A stretch of DNA of 32,258 nucleotides. It comes from Crocinitomicaceae bacterium. GTDB taxonomy: Bacteria; Bacteroidota; Bacteroidia; Flavobacteriales_D; Crocinitomicaceae. The stretch lies in NCBI GenBank assembly GCA_030730025.1, contig JANQWC010000027.1, forward strand, positions 9,973 to 42,230, written 5' to 3'. Below are positions 8,054 through 16,526 of this stretch, piece by piece; within the stretch, counting starts at the first letter, position 1; each line of letters opens with the position of its first letter. The notes under the pieces were generated by a model, which saw only the letters and a list, made by a program, of their open reading frames with translations, had not been told where the DNA came from and made no database searches. A program made the position numbers and the translations under genes.

Positions 8054-8650
8054 ATGAAAACAGCACATTTGAGCGGTTCGCTCCGAGCGAACGTAGGGAA
8101 GAAGGATGCTGCGGCTTTGCGTAATGCAGGCCTAGTTCCTTGTGTGCTTTACGGTCAAGGTGAGCAAACTCACTTCGCAGTAAAGCGAACAGCAATTGAC
8201 AAAATCGTTTTTTCTCCTGAAGTATTTCAGGTTGCCCTCGACATCGAAGGTAAAAAAGCAGTTGGTATCATTCGCGAGTTGCAACAACACCCAACCAAAG
8301 ACACCATCCAACACGTAGACTTCTACGAACTCGATGAAAACAAAGAAGTACGCGTCAAATTGCCAGTTCGCATCACAGGTTCTTCTCGTGGTGTAATGGC
8401 CGGAGGTAAACTCATGACCGTTTTCCGCCAATTGCAGTGTGTCGGTTTGCCAAGCGCATTGCCAGATGCCATCACCTTAGACATCACCAAACTTCGTATT
8501 GGTCAGTCTATCCGCGTGAACAGCATCGAAATCCCTGGCGTACAATTCCTAGACCCTGCTAACGCAGTGGTTGTTTCAGTCAAAATGGCTCGTGGCGCTG
8601 TTAAAGGTGCCGACGCTCTTGCCGACGAGGAAGAAGAAGAAGAAGCATAA
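8054..8650 (+). CDS. rplY: 50S ribosomal protein L25 / Ctc-type general stress protein
   Basis: A 198-residue protein of the long Ctc form of L25, which binds 5S rRNA in the central protuberance of the 50S subunit. The N-terminal L25 domain covers about residues 1-92, with LRANVGKKDAAALRNAGLVPCVLYG at the start and the PTKDTIQHVDFYE strand motif. A beta-rich TL5-type domain follows (about 95-180, with LPVRITGSSRGVMAGGKL). The end is strongly acidic (DEEEEEEA), as in many Bacteroidota members. It follows prs by 13 bp, and a clear rho-independent terminator starts 21 bp after its stop, closing a prs-rplY transcript. Confidence 0.93.
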   Translation: MKTAHLSGSLRANVGKKDAAALRNAGLVPCVLYGQGEQTHFAVKRTAIDKIVFSPEVFQVALDIEGKKAVGIIRELQQHPTKDTIQHVDFYELDENKEVRVKLPVRITGSSRGVMAGGKLMTVFRQLQCVGLPSALPDAITLDITKLRIGQSIRVNSIEIPGVQFLDPANAVVVSVKMARGAVKGADALADEEEEEEA

Positions 8651-8671
8651 TCTGATTCACACCCATAAAAG

Positions 8672-8696
8672 AAACCGCCCAAAAGGCGGTTTTTTT
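8672..8696 (+). terminator. Rho-independent terminator after rplY
   Basis: Perfect 8-bp stem AAACCGCC / GGCGGTTT around a five-base CAAAA loop, running into a T tract (8690-8696). It ends the prs-rplY transcription unit. Confidence 0.9.
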
Positions 8697-8772
8697 ATTC
8701 CTCACAAAAAAGAAACTAATGAACTAGCAAGTCATTTGTCACTTTTCTTCTTTAATTTCGTTCAAATTAGAT

Positions 8773-9489
8773 ATGGCCAGCCCAAGAACCCTCATTATTA
8801 TTCCCACTTATAACGAACTTGAAAACATTTCCAAAATGGTTTCTGCCGTTATGGATCTGCAACAGGGTTACCATATCCTCTTCATCGACGACAACTCACC
8901 CGATGGTACGGCTGCGCAAATTGAAGCGCTCATGGAAAAATTTCCGGCGGTTTTTCTAGAAAAAAGACCTGGCAAATTAGGGCTCGGCACGGCCTACATC
9001 CATGGTTTCAAATGGGCCCTCGAACGCGACTACACCTACATCATCGAAATGGACTGCGATTTCTCTCACAATCCTAAAGACCTCCCCCGTTTGGTCAAGG
9101 CTTGTGAAGACGGCGCCGATTGTGCTATTGGCTCGCGTTATGTGCGCGGAGGTAAAGTCAGAAATTGGCCCCTCAAACGGATCTTAATGAGCTATTTTGC
9201 CAGCGTTTATGTACGGCTCATCCTCCTGATCAATATCAAAGACACCACCGCAGGCTTCAAATGCTACCACCATAAAGTCCTAGAGCAAATTCCGCTCGAG
9301 CAAATTCCTTTTAAGGGCTATGCCTTTCAGATCTGCATGAAATATGCAGCGGTGCGCCTTGGTTTTAAAGTCAAAGAAATCCCAATCACATTTATAGATC
9401 GCATTGTTGGCGAATCCAAAATGAGCAAAGGCATTTTCAAAGAAGCTTTTTTTGGCGTTTGGCAAATGCGCAAAATGAAATGGAAATAA
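8773..9489 (+). CDS. Polyprenol monophosphomannose synthase (DPM1-like GT2)
   Basis: A 238-residue family 2 glycosyltransferase of the dolichyl/polyprenyl-phosphate mannosyltransferase type. It moves mannose (or another sugar) from a nucleotide sugar to a polyprenyl phosphate at the inner membrane face. The fold is GT-A, with IIIPTYNELENI at the N-terminus, DDNSPDGT (D39, D40), the metal-binding DCD of EMDCDFSHNP (residues 94-96), GSRYVRGG, and the C-terminal GESKMS motif. No C-terminal membrane segments are present, so it is the short soluble form. The ATG lies after a terminator and a 122-bp leader. In Bacteroidota this gene is commonly next to pyrC and a DUF4296 gene, as here. The sugar donor is assumed, not shown. 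Confidence 0.86.
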   Translation: MASPRTLIIIPTYNELENISKMVSAVMDLQQGYHILFIDDNSPDGTAAQIEALMEKFPAVFLEKRPGKLGLGTAYIHGFKWALERDYTYIIEMDCDFSHNPKDLPRLVKACEDGADCAIGSRYVRGGKVRNWPLKRILMSYFASVYVRLILLINIKDTTAGFKCYHHKVLEQIPLEQIPFKGYAFQICMKYAAVRLGFKVKEIPITFIDRIVGESKMSKGIFKEAFFGVWQMRKMKWK

Positions 9490-9496
9490 AATAGAC

Positions 9497-10834
9497 ATGA
9501 AAACGATCATCAAGAACGGAACTATCGTCAATGAAGGCAAAAGATTTACGGCCGACATCCTCATTTCTAATGGCAGAATCGAAAAAATTGCCCCGCAAAT
9601 CTCTGTCACTGAAAAAGTGCAAGAGGTCGATGCCAGTGGCCTTTTGGTTTTACCCGGTTGCATAGACGACCAAGTACACTTTCGCGAGCCCGGCCTGACG
9701 CATAAAGGCAATATTTATACAGAATCGCGCGCAGCAGTTGCTGGCGGCATCACCAGCTTCATGGAAATGCCCAATACCGTTCCCAACGCACTCACCCAAG
9801 ACTTACTCGAAGACAAATACCAAATAGCTGCCCAAAATGCACTGGCCAACTACTCCTTTTTCATGGGCGCCTCCAATGACAACCTAGAAGAAGTTCTTCG
9901 CACAGATACCTCCAAAATTTGCGGCGTCAAGGTTTTCATGGGTTCCTCTACAGGCAATATGCTTGTGGATAAAGAAAGTGTCTTAGAGGGCTTGTTTGCC
10001 CGCGTTGGCGCACTCATTGCTACGCACTGCGAAGACGAAACCACCGTAAGAGCCAATTTAGCTGCATTCCAAGAAAAATACGGAGACCAAATTCCAGTGA
10101 GCGCGCACCCACTTATCAGAAACGAAGAGGCCTGTTATTTGTCTTCTTCTAAAGCCGTTGCGCTCGCCAAAAAACACGATGCGCGTCTGCACATCCTGCA
10201 CATCTCTACCGCCAAAGAAACAGCGCTATTTGAAAACACGCTGCCCCTAGCGCAAAAGAAAATTACGGCTGAAGCTTGTATCCATCATTTATGGTTCAGC
10301 GATGCAGACTACGCCGCAAAAGGCAACCTCATCAAATGGAACCCCGCTGTTAAAACTGCTTTTGACCGCGAAGGTATTTGGGAGGCGCTCTTAGATGACC
10401 GCATCGACGTCGTGGCGACCGACCACGCCCCTCACACCATTGAAGAAAAAGCCCAGCCATATGCTTCCGCGCCTTCAGGAGGGCCACTTGTTCAGCACGC
10501 GCTTTTGGCCATGCTAGATAAAGTAAAAGAGGGTAAAATCACTTTGGAGCGCGTCGTCGAAAAAATGGCGCACGCACCCGCAACCCTGTTTAGAATCAAA
10601 GAAAGAGGGTACATCCGTGAAGGTTATGCTGCCGACTTAGTGCTTGTGGCACCAACGCCTACCAAACCGGTCAGCAAAGCTGATTTGTTGTACAAATGTG
10701 GTTGGTCTCCTTTTGAAGGACATCAATTCGCCAACCATATCCACAGCACTTACGTCAATGGCAACTGTGTATATGCCGACTCCAAAATCATCGAACAAAG
10801 ACCTGGCCAACGTCTCTTATTTATCCCTAGATGA
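9497..10834 (+). CDS. pyrC: Dihydroorotase (class I type)
   Basis: A 445-residue amidohydrolase that closes carbamoyl aspartate to dihydroorotate in pyrimidine synthesis. Landmarks are CIDDQVHFREPGLTHKG, KVFMGSSTGNM with the carboxylated Lys candidate K145, THCEDE (H177), LHILHIST (H235), EACIHHLWF and VVATDHAPHT with the catalytic Asp D309. The textbook first metal motif is DxHxH. Here it reads D-D-Q59-V-H61, so the first histidine is glutamine. I recall the same substitution in other Bacteroidota dihydroorotases, so it is probably a lineage trait rather than a defect. It starts 7 bp after the glycosyltransferase and overlaps the DUF4296 gene by 4 bp. Confidence 0.9.
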   Translation: MKTIIKNGTIVNEGKRFTADILISNGRIEKIAPQISVTEKVQEVDASGLLVLPGCIDDQVHFREPGLTHKGNIYTESRAAVAGGITSFMEMPNTVPNALTQDLLEDKYQIAAQNALANYSFFMGASNDNLEEVLRTDTSKICGVKVFMGSSTGNMLVDKESVLEGLFARVGALIATHCEDETTVRANLAAFQEKYGDQIPVSAHPLIRNEEACYLSSSKAVALAKKHDARLHILHISTAKETALFENTLPLAQKKITAEACIHHLWFSDADYAAKGNLIKWNPAVKTAFDREGIWEALLDDRIDVVATDHAPHTIEEKAQPYASAPSGGPLVQHALLAMLDKVKEGKITLERVVEKMAHAPATLFRIKERGYIREGYAADLVLVAPTPTKPVSKADLLYKCGWSPFEGHQFANHIHSTYVNGNCVYADSKIIEQRPGQRLLFIPR

Positions 10835-11154
10835 TGCTCCTGCGGTTTTTTATCTGCCTGACCTTACTAAGCGCTTGCCAACAAGATGCTGTTCCAGAAG
10901 GCATTCTTCCGCTCGCGCAAATGACACCATTAGTTGAGGAAATTACATTATTGGAAACCCATTACCAAAGCAAATTCGGCGTGCCGGGCCAATACAAAGC
11001 TGCCCTAGACCGTTCGGTTCAACGCGTTTTCAAAAAAGCTGGTTGTACCAAGAGCACTTTCGAAAAGAGTCTGAAATACTATGCTGCTCATCCAGCGCTA
11101 CAAAAAGAACTCAACGAGCAACTTCTGACGGCTTTGAGTAGAAAGATTCGCTAA
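10831..11154 (+). CDS. DUF4296 lipoprotein
   Basis: A 107-residue protein with a lipoprotein signal: hydrophobic RFFICLTLLSAC with the lipobox cysteine in LSAC. It is likely an envelope lipoprotein. The mature part starts PEGILPLAQMTPLVEEITLLE, the DUF4296 pattern of a proline-glutamate start and a helical M...I..LE segment. It is helical and of unknown function. The start codon overlaps the pyrC stop in ATGA, so translation is coupled. The family is found in Bacteroidota, often next to pyrC and the polyprenol mannose synthase gene. It converges on murI with only 4 bp between the stops, and no terminator is visible there. Confidence 0.75.
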   Translation: MMLLRFFICLTLLSACQQDAVPEGILPLAQMTPLVEEITLLETHYQSKFGVPGQYKAALDRSVQRVFKKAGCTKSTFEKSLKYYAAHPALQKELNEQLLTALSRKIR

Positions 11155-11158
11155 GTCG

Positions 11159-11983
11159 TTAGAAACTGTGGTGTTCAGAAGCCACCTCTTGCTGCAAAAA
11201 ATAACTCGCTTTTTCGTCAAAGACCCGCGGTGTTTCTGAGGTAAAAAACTTTGTTGTCGCTGTTTTGGTAAGCCGCGTTTCAATTTCCGGATGCGCAACT
11301 AAATAAGCATTCAGTTTTTCTGCCACAATAGCGCCCTGCGCCACAACTTGTATTGCTGGGCCCACTAGTGCTTCAATCTGCTGCTTCAATACCGGATAAT
11401 GGGTACACGCCAACAAAATGGTATCGATAGCTTGGTGCTGATTCATCATGGCCTGGACATCCTCTGCAATAAATAAACGACCCGCTTCGTGCTCGTGTTG
11501 TTGGTTTTCTATGAGCGGCACCCACATTGGGCAGGCGTGCTGGTGAACCGCTACTTCTGGCGCAAATTTCGCCAACTCAATCGGGTAAGACCCAGAGTTG
11601 ATGGTGCCGGCGGTTCCTAAAATGCCCACATGGCCGCTTTTGGTGCGCTCTCCGAGCACTTCAGTGCTCGGCCTGATCACACCAAGCACGCGGTTGTTTG
11701 GCGCGATCTGAGGGAGGTCTTTTTGTTGGATGGTGCGCAGCGCCTTTGCAGATGCTGTATTGCAAGCCAAAATCACCAACGGACAGCCTTGATCAAATAG
11801 AAACTTGACCGCTTCTAAAGTAAATTCATAAACGACATCAAATGAACGATTGCCGTAGGGCGCGCGTGCGTTGTCGCCGAAATATAAGAAGTCGTGTTGA
11901 GGGAGCTTCGCGCGCAACTCAGCCAAAACGGTAAGGCCGCCGTAGCCAGAATCAAAAACACCTATAGGACCTTGTAATTCCAC
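11159..11983 (-). CDS. murI: Glutamate racemase
   Basis: A 274-residue cofactor-independent racemase that makes D-glutamate for peptidoglycan in the cytoplasm. Catalytic landmarks are GVFDSGYGGLTVL (D11, S12), FGDNARAPYG, the first catalytic cysteine in ACNTASA (C74), the second in ACTHYPVL (C193, H195), and SGSYPIE. Both cysteines are intact and the length is normal. It lies downstream of the bamA-ompH-ompH genes on the same strand, the usual Bacteroidota order, but a strong terminator in the 62-bp gap suggests partly separate transcription. The start sits close behind that terminator. Confidence 0.93.
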   Translation of the reverse strand: MELQGPIGVFDSGYGGLTVLAELRAKLPQHDFLYFGDNARAPYGNRSFDVVYEFTLEAVKFLFDQGCPLVILACNTASAKALRTIQQKDLPQIAPNNRVLGVIRPSTEVLGERTKSGHVGILGTAGTINSGSYPIELAKFAPEVAVHQHACPMWVPLIENQQHEHEAGRLFIAEDVQAMMNQHQAIDTILLACTHYPVLKQQIEALVGPAIQVVAQGAIVAEKLNAYLVAHPEIETRLTKTATTKFFTSETPRVFDEKASYFLQQEVASEHHSF

Positions 11984-11998
11984 AAATCAAAGCTAACG

Positions 11999-12025
11999 AA
12001 AAAAGGGCAACCAATGGCTGCCCTT
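11999..12025 (-). terminator. Rho-independent terminator after the ompH genes
   Basis: Read on the minus strand, AAGGGCAGCC and GGTTGCCCTT form a 10-bp stem (one T-G wobble) around ATT, followed directly by a T run. It lies 20 bp after the stop of the second ompH gene and before murI, so it ends the uppS-bamA-ompH-ompH transcript or attenuates entry into murI. Confidence 0.85.
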
Positions 12026-12045
12026 ATCTGATGTTTGATAGGATC

Positions 12046-12558
12046 TTATTTCTTAGTTGCCGCTGCGTCGAGCAATAAAAGCTCAACGATGACCTCGCTG
12101 GTGATGTCGATACCGCCTTTTGAATACATAGTAGCAGAAACATCTAGCACATAATTGAGTTTTTTACGCTCAGAAACAATATCAATTGACTTTTGTACGC
12201 GGTCGAGAATTGGTTTGTTCAATTCTTCGCTCATGATTTGCAAACCTTCTTCTAAAGACGCCTGCGTAGCCTCAAGCATTTGTTGTTTTTGCATCAAGCG
12301 GCCTTCGATGATTTGGCGTTCTGCCGGAGATTTATTTGCTTGATTAACGGTGTAGTCTTGGTAAGCTTTCTGAAAATCGGCATCCATTAATTGCAATTCT
12401 TGCATACCTGATGTTTTCATGGAGTCGAGCTTTTTAATCGCTTCTTTGCGCGAAGGCATAGTATCGAGTAATTTTTGAGAGTCAACGTGTCCGATTTTAG
12501 TTTGAGCAAAAGTGCTGAATCCGATGACAACAAAAAGCCCTAGTAATACATTTTTCAT
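12046..12558 (-). CDS. OmpH/Skp family periplasmic chaperone (second copy)
   Basis: A 170-residue protein with a signal peptide (KNVLLGLFVVIGFSTFAQ), then the OmpH start KIGHVDSQKLLDTMP and a long charged helical region (about 40-115) that would form the coiled-coil arm of a Skp trimer. A beta-strand end follows (LNYVLDVSATMYSKGGIDITSEV). Skp-like proteins hold unfolded outer membrane proteins in the periplasm and pass them to the BAM complex. It lies 8 bp behind a paralogue and downstream of bamA, so chaperone and insertase are made together. The two copies differ considerably, so they are old paralogues and not a recent duplication. Confidence 0.85.
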   Translation of the reverse strand: MKNVLLGLFVVIGFSTFAQTKIGHVDSQKLLDTMPSRKEAIKKLDSMKTSGMQELQLMDADFQKAYQDYTVNQANKSPAERQIIEGRLMQKQQMLEATQASLEEGLQIMSEELNKPILDRVQKSIDIVSERKKLNYVLDVSATMYSKGGIDITSEVIVELLLLDAAATKK

Positions 12559-12566
12559 TTTTATAT

Positions 12567-13085
12567 TTATTTAGTTATTCCCATTTCTTCGAGCACCTCA
12601 TCTGAGATGTCGAATTCTTTTTCTGCATAGAGCAAATTACTTTGGTTGGCTTTGTCAAAGACAAAAGCATACCCTTCTCTTTTAGCCACTTTCTTCATTG
12701 CGGTGAAAACGCGGTCTTGTATTGGTTTGATCAACTCTTGGCGCTTTTGGAAGTAATCGCCTTCTGAACCAAAATGTTGCGTTTGAAGATCGATGGCCTC
12801 TTGCTCGAGTTTTTCAATTTCTATTTTTCTTTTTTCTCTTTCCTCTTTTGGAAGGAGCACTTCTTCGCGGTCATAGTTGCTTTTCAAGCTTTTGATCGTC
12901 GCGTAGCGCTCTTCAATTTCTTTGGTCCAACGCTCGGCCATTTTGTCTAGGCGTTCTTTGGCTTCTGCATACTCAGGTACATTTTCGAGGATGTAATCGG
13001 AGTCGATGAATGCGTAGGTCTGCGCACTGACAAATTGCATGCCAAAAACCAACAAAAGGAGTGCAAGGTATTTCATGTGTTTCAT
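12567..13085 (-). CDS. OmpH/Skp family periplasmic chaperone (first copy)
   Basis: A 172-residue protein with a signal peptide (KYLALLLLVFGMQFVSAQ) and the OmpH start TYAFIDSDYILENVPEY. Residues 45-115 are strongly charged and helical (the KEIEERYATIK and EEREKRKIEIEKLEQEA stretches), fitting the tentacle arms of a Skp-type trimer. The end GYAFVFDKANQSNLLYAEKEFDISDEVL is the usual core-forming beta part. The role is to carry outer membrane proteins to BamA. It begins 42 bp after bamA. A second ATG three codons in (MKYLALL) is an equally good start. Confidence 0.86.
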   Translation of the reverse strand: MKHMKYLALLLLVFGMQFVSAQTYAFIDSDYILENVPEYAEAKERLDKMAERWTKEIEERYATIKSLKSNYDREEVLLPKEEREKRKIEIEKLEQEAIDLQTQHFGSEGDYFQKRQELIKPIQDRVFTAMKKVAKREGYAFVFDKANQSNLLYAEKEFDISDEVLEEMGITK

Positions 13086-13127
13086 TTGCGTGCTTAGAAC
13101 GACGAAGTTACCAATTTATTGTTAATG

Positions 13128-15686
13128 CTACAATTCTCCGAGGTTCATACCGATTGTAAATGTCAATTTCGGATAATAGCCTTTGGCCTTGATATCTAAG
13201 TCAGATCCTTTTCCAAAACCACTTGCCCACTCATCCATTTGGTCGAAACCTAGGCCGTAGTCAAGACCCAACATGCCAAACATCGGTAAAAAGACGCGGA
13301 TACCCACGCCCGCAGTGCGCTTCACATTGAACGGATTGAACTTATCAAAACTCGGATAGGTATTGCCTGCCTCTAAGAAGGAAAGCGCGTAGAAAGTTGC
13401 TTGCGGGTTGAGTGAAATAGGATAGCGCAATTCAAGGGTGTATTTCGCTACAATTGGGTCGCCGCCAGATGAAGAAATCGTTTGGTCTTCATAGCCGCGC
13501 AACGCGATGATTTCACGCCCACCAATTTGATTGGCGCCCATTCCGGTAAGGCCACTGCCGCCCATAATAAAGCGGTCAAAAGGTGAAATGCCTTTGGATT
13601 TATTGTAAGCGCCCATATAACCAAATCCAAAGCGCGACATCAAGACGAGTTTCTTGTCGGCGCTCAAAGGCGTATACCACTCACCTGTAAACTTCAGTTT
13701 GAAATACTCCAAGTACTTGTAGCGGTCTTGCTGGGTCATGCTTGAGTAGTCTTTTTCTGGACCAAACATGCTGTAAGGCGCTGTTGCTTTGGCAGAAAAA
13801 GTAAAGTTCGAACCGTTTTGCGGATAAATAGGTGCACTCACCGAGCTGCGTTGCAAAGTATACTTCAAGGAAATATCGTTGGCGTAACCGTTTTGGAAGA
13901 GCGGGAAAAACGAATATTTCTGGACATCGTAGTACTGATAAGACAGCTCGTAATTGGCGACGAAGTAGTCATCTGGCCATTTTTTGCGACGACCCATGGC
14001 CACGCCTGCTCCAGAAATGGAGATGCCGTTGTAGTCTGGGTTGGTGCGCAATAAGCCATTGGTAGAAATAGAAGAATTGGTGACGTAGAAGGTGAGGGAG
14101 TTTGGCTTCTTGCCACCCAACCATGGTTCGGTGAAAGAAAAGTTATAGCCTTGGTAAAAACGTCCGGTAGACTGCGCGCGAATGGTCAGGCGCTGGCCAT
14201 CACCACCCGGCAGCGGACTCCAGGCGTCTTTCTTAAAGAAGTTTTTAGTTGAAAAGTTATTGAATGACAAACCTAGGGTGCCGATAACACGGCCCGAAGT
14301 GTTGGGGCCTGCGCCACCGTAACCTCCAGAAAGCTCAATTTGATCGCTAGACTTCTCTGCAACTACATATTCGATGTCTACGGTTCCGTTAGCAGGGTTC
14401 GGCTTTGGATTCACTTGAAAGCCTTGCTCGTCAAAGAAGCCAAGCTGCGCTAACTCGCGCTGGGTGCGCATGATGTCGGCTTTATTGAAGAGGTCGCCGG
14501 GTTTGGTGCGGATCTCGCGCAATATAACGTGATCGTTTGTTTTGGTGTTTCCGCGAATGGTTACCGTACCGATGTGCGCTTCTTTGCCTTCGATCAAACG
14601 AACTTGGTGGTTGATTTTGTTGTCTTTGACGCCTGTTTCTACCGGAGAAATTTGGAAAAACAAATAACCACGGTCCATGTAAAGCGAAGAGATGTCGCGG
14701 CCGTCGCCATTGCCGTAAAGGCGCTGGTTGAATAAATCTTTGTTGTAGAGGTCGCCAGGCTTGATGCCTAGAACGGTGTCGAGGAAACTCGATCTGTATT
14801 TAGAGTTGCCAATCCATTCGATTTCGCCGAAGTAGTATTTCTCGCCTTCATTGATTTCGATGCGGATTTTCATATTCTTTTCATCGAGCATAAAGACAGA
14901 GTCTTTGACGATGGCCGCATCTCTGAGCCCCTCAGCATTGAACTTGGCGAGTAAAGCGGTTTTGTCTGTGGCATAACTGCTCTCAGTGTATTTGGAACGC
15001 TTGAACAAACGCTGAGGGCCTTTTTGTTTGGTGTCTTTCATGGCCATTTTCAATTTCCAAATCGGAACCGACGTTACGCCCACAAATTCGATTTCTTTGA
15101 TGCCCACCTTAATGCCTTTTTCTACATTGATCACGAAGATCTCAGAATTGTTGATGAGTGTATCGAGCTGGCGATTGATTTGCACTTTGGCATGATAAAA
15201 CCCTTTGTCGCGGTAGTAACTTCTGATTTTGCTATTGGTTTCAAAAACGAGGTTCTCGGTGATGGTCTTGCCCGCGTAAAGCGTGATTTCTTCTCTTAAT
15301 TTATCTGCTTCGCGTTTGTTGACACCCACAAATTTAAATTTAGAAAGCTTCGGACGTGGGCTGAGTTCGATAACGAGGTAAACAATGCCTCCCACTTCTT
15401 TCTCCGCATAAATCGCTACATCTGAAAAGAGGCCTTCTGCCCACAGATTTTGAATGGCTTTGTTGATTTGCTGACTGGGCAAGGTGATTTTTTGCCCCGT
15501 ACGCAATCCTGCAATGAGTTTAATGGCTTGGTGGTCGTAGTTATCGGCGCCCACAACGCGCACTGGGCCAATTTCATAAGTTTGGGGGTTGGCGTAGTCA
15601 AAGTCAAAACCACCTAACGTATTTGGCGTTTGGGCCAGCGCAAAGCCAGCACTAAACAAGATTAAAAAAACGAGTATTTTATTCAT
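13128..15686 (-). CDS. bamA: BamA outer membrane protein assembly factor
   Basis: An 852-residue Omp85 protein, the central insertase for beta-barrel outer membrane proteins. It has a signal peptide (NKILVFLILFSAGFALAQ), then about five POTRA domains up to about residue 430 (for example VRVVGADNYDHQAIKLIAGLRTG, FKFVGVNKREADKLREE and VTIRGNTKTNDHVILREIRT), then the barrel from about 455 onward. The barrel includes the Omp85 motif region FDRFIMGGSGLTG with GGREIIALRGYEDQ. The C-terminus reads LTFTIGMNLGEL, ending in Leu and not the common Phe or Trp. Its ATG overlaps the uppS stop in ATGA. The order uppS-bamA-ompH-ompH is the conserved Bacteroidota envelope operon. Confidence 0.92.
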   Translation of the reverse strand: MNKILVFLILFSAGFALAQTPNTLGGFDFDYANPQTYEIGPVRVVGADNYDHQAIKLIAGLRTGQKITLPSQQINKAIQNLWAEGLFSDVAIYAEKEVGGIVYLVIELSPRPKLSKFKFVGVNKREADKLREEITLYAGKTITENLVFETNSKIRSYYRDKGFYHAKVQINRQLDTLINNSEIFVINVEKGIKVGIKEIEFVGVTSVPIWKLKMAMKDTKQKGPQRLFKRSKYTESSYATDKTALLAKFNAEGLRDAAIVKDSVFMLDEKNMKIRIEINEGEKYYFGEIEWIGNSKYRSSFLDTVLGIKPGDLYNKDLFNQRLYGNGDGRDISSLYMDRGYLFFQISPVETGVKDNKINHQVRLIEGKEAHIGTVTIRGNTKTNDHVILREIRTKPGDLFNKADIMRTQRELAQLGFFDEQGFQVNPKPNPANGTVDIEYVVAEKSSDQIELSGGYGGAGPNTSGRVIGTLGLSFNNFSTKNFFKKDAWSPLPGGDGQRLTIRAQSTGRFYQGYNFSFTEPWLGGKKPNSLTFYVTNSSISTNGLLRTNPDYNGISISGAGVAMGRRKKWPDDYFVANYELSYQYYDVQKYSFFPLFQNGYANDISLKYTLQRSSVSAPIYPQNGSNFTFSAKATAPYSMFGPEKDYSSMTQQDRYKYLEYFKLKFTGEWYTPLSADKKLVLMSRFGFGYMGAYNKSKGISPFDRFIMGGSGLTGMGANQIGGREIIALRGYEDQTISSSGGDPIVAKYTLELRYPISLNPQATFYALSFLEAGNTYPSFDKFNPFNVKRTAGVGIRVFLPMFGMLGLDYGLGFDQMDEWASGFGKGSDLDIKAKGYYPKLTFTIGMNLGEL

Positions 15687-16432
15687 TTATTGGTTTGAAT
15701 TTGTTCAGATACCATCCCAAAACGTCTTTCTCTCTTTTGAAAAGCAGCAATTGCATCTATAAATGCATCGCGGCGAAAGTCGGGCCAATGGGTGTCTGTA
15801 AAAAGCAACTCTGTGTAAGACAATTGCCAAAGCAAAAAGTTACTGATGCGGCATTCTCCACTGGTGCGAATGAGTAATTCGGGGTCTGGTATGTCTTTGG
15901 TGTGCAACAAACCTGAAAAAGTTTGCTCGTCGAGCGCAGCTGCGGAAAGTTGGCCGTCTTCGATGAGTTGATGCGCAGCCAAAGCAGCATTCAGGATTTC
16001 TTGACGCGCAGAATAATTAAGGGCCAAAATGAGTGTCAGGGAGGTGTTGTCTTTGGTGCGTTCCATTGCGGATTGCAAAGATTGGTAACAATTACCAGGC
16101 AAACCTTTGATATCTCCGATGGTGTGTAAACGCACGCCATTTGCATGCATTTCATCGACTTCATTGGCAATTGCATCTACCAATAAATTCATGAGCCCCT
16201 CTACTTCCTCGCTCGGACGAGACCAGTTTTCGGTAGAGAAGGCATACATGGTTAAAAAAGAAACGCCAAGTTCTCGGGCTGTTTTGATCACTTCCTTGAC
16301 AGACTCTACACCTGCCGCATGGCCAAACAAACGATGCTGACCTTTGTTTTTAGCCCAACGTCCATTGCCGTCCATGATGAAAGCAACATGGCGTGGGATG
16401 TTTTGAAGGTCGAGATTTTCTAAGGTACTCAT
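15683..16432 (-). CDS. uppS: Isoprenyl transferase (undecaprenyl diphosphate synthase)
   Basis: A 249-residue cis-prenyltransferase that extends farnesyl diphosphate with isopentenyl diphosphate to give undecaprenyl diphosphate, the lipid carrier for cell wall and polysaccharide synthesis. The catalytic Asp is D21 in FIMDGNGRWAK. Other family blocks are GHAAGVESVKEVI, TMYAFSTENWSRP, LALNYSARQEI and the C-terminal RTSGECRISNFLLWQ...ELLFTDTHWPDF. The cysteine in RTSGEC replaces the usual Gln, which should be tolerated. It is the first gene of the uppS-bamA-ompH-ompH operon and sits 94 bp behind atpC, with the atp terminator between them. Confidence 0.93.
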   Translation of the reverse strand: MSTLENLDLQNIPRHVAFIMDGNGRWAKNKGQHRLFGHAAGVESVKEVIKTARELGVSFLTMYAFSTENWSRPSEEVEGLMNLLVDAIANEVDEMHANGVRLHTIGDIKGLPGNCYQSLQSAMERTKDNTSLTLILALNYSARQEILNAALAAHQLIEDGQLSAAALDEQTFSGLLHTKDIPDPELLIRTSGECRISNFLLWQLSYTELLFTDTHWPDFRRDAFIDAIAAFQKRERRFGMVSEQIQTNK

Positions 16433-16474
16433 TTAGTCAAACGAAAATACGGAATCTTTTGCTGAAAAATTCAT

Positions 16475-16507
16475 AAAAAAAGGGAGTGGTTAGACCAATC
16501 CCTTTTT
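16475..16507 (-). terminator. Rho-independent terminator after atpDC
   Basis: On the minus strand, GGGATTGGT and ACCACTCCC pair with one mismatch around CTA, flanked by A-rich and T-rich arms and a T run down to about 16475. It lies 20 bp after atpC and ends the atpD-atpC transcript before uppS. Confidence 0.8.
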
Positions 16508-16526
16508 GTGTAATGCTTTATTGTGT

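Noticed and set aside
9286-9315. Tandem 15-bp repeat (EQIP twice) in the glycosyltransferase
   Set aside because: Relatives have the same spacing in this loop, so it looks like normal sequence and not a recent duplication.
13128-13163. BamA ending in Leu and not Phe or Trp, as possible truncation
   Set aside because: The last strand (LTFTIGMNL) is complete and the length is normal; the tail may just be three residues longer.
15683-16432. Loss of Gln in the uppS RTSGEQR motif (here RTSGECR)
   Set aside because: The rest of the motif and the catalytic Asp are intact, and a single substitution there does not suggest a dead enzyme.
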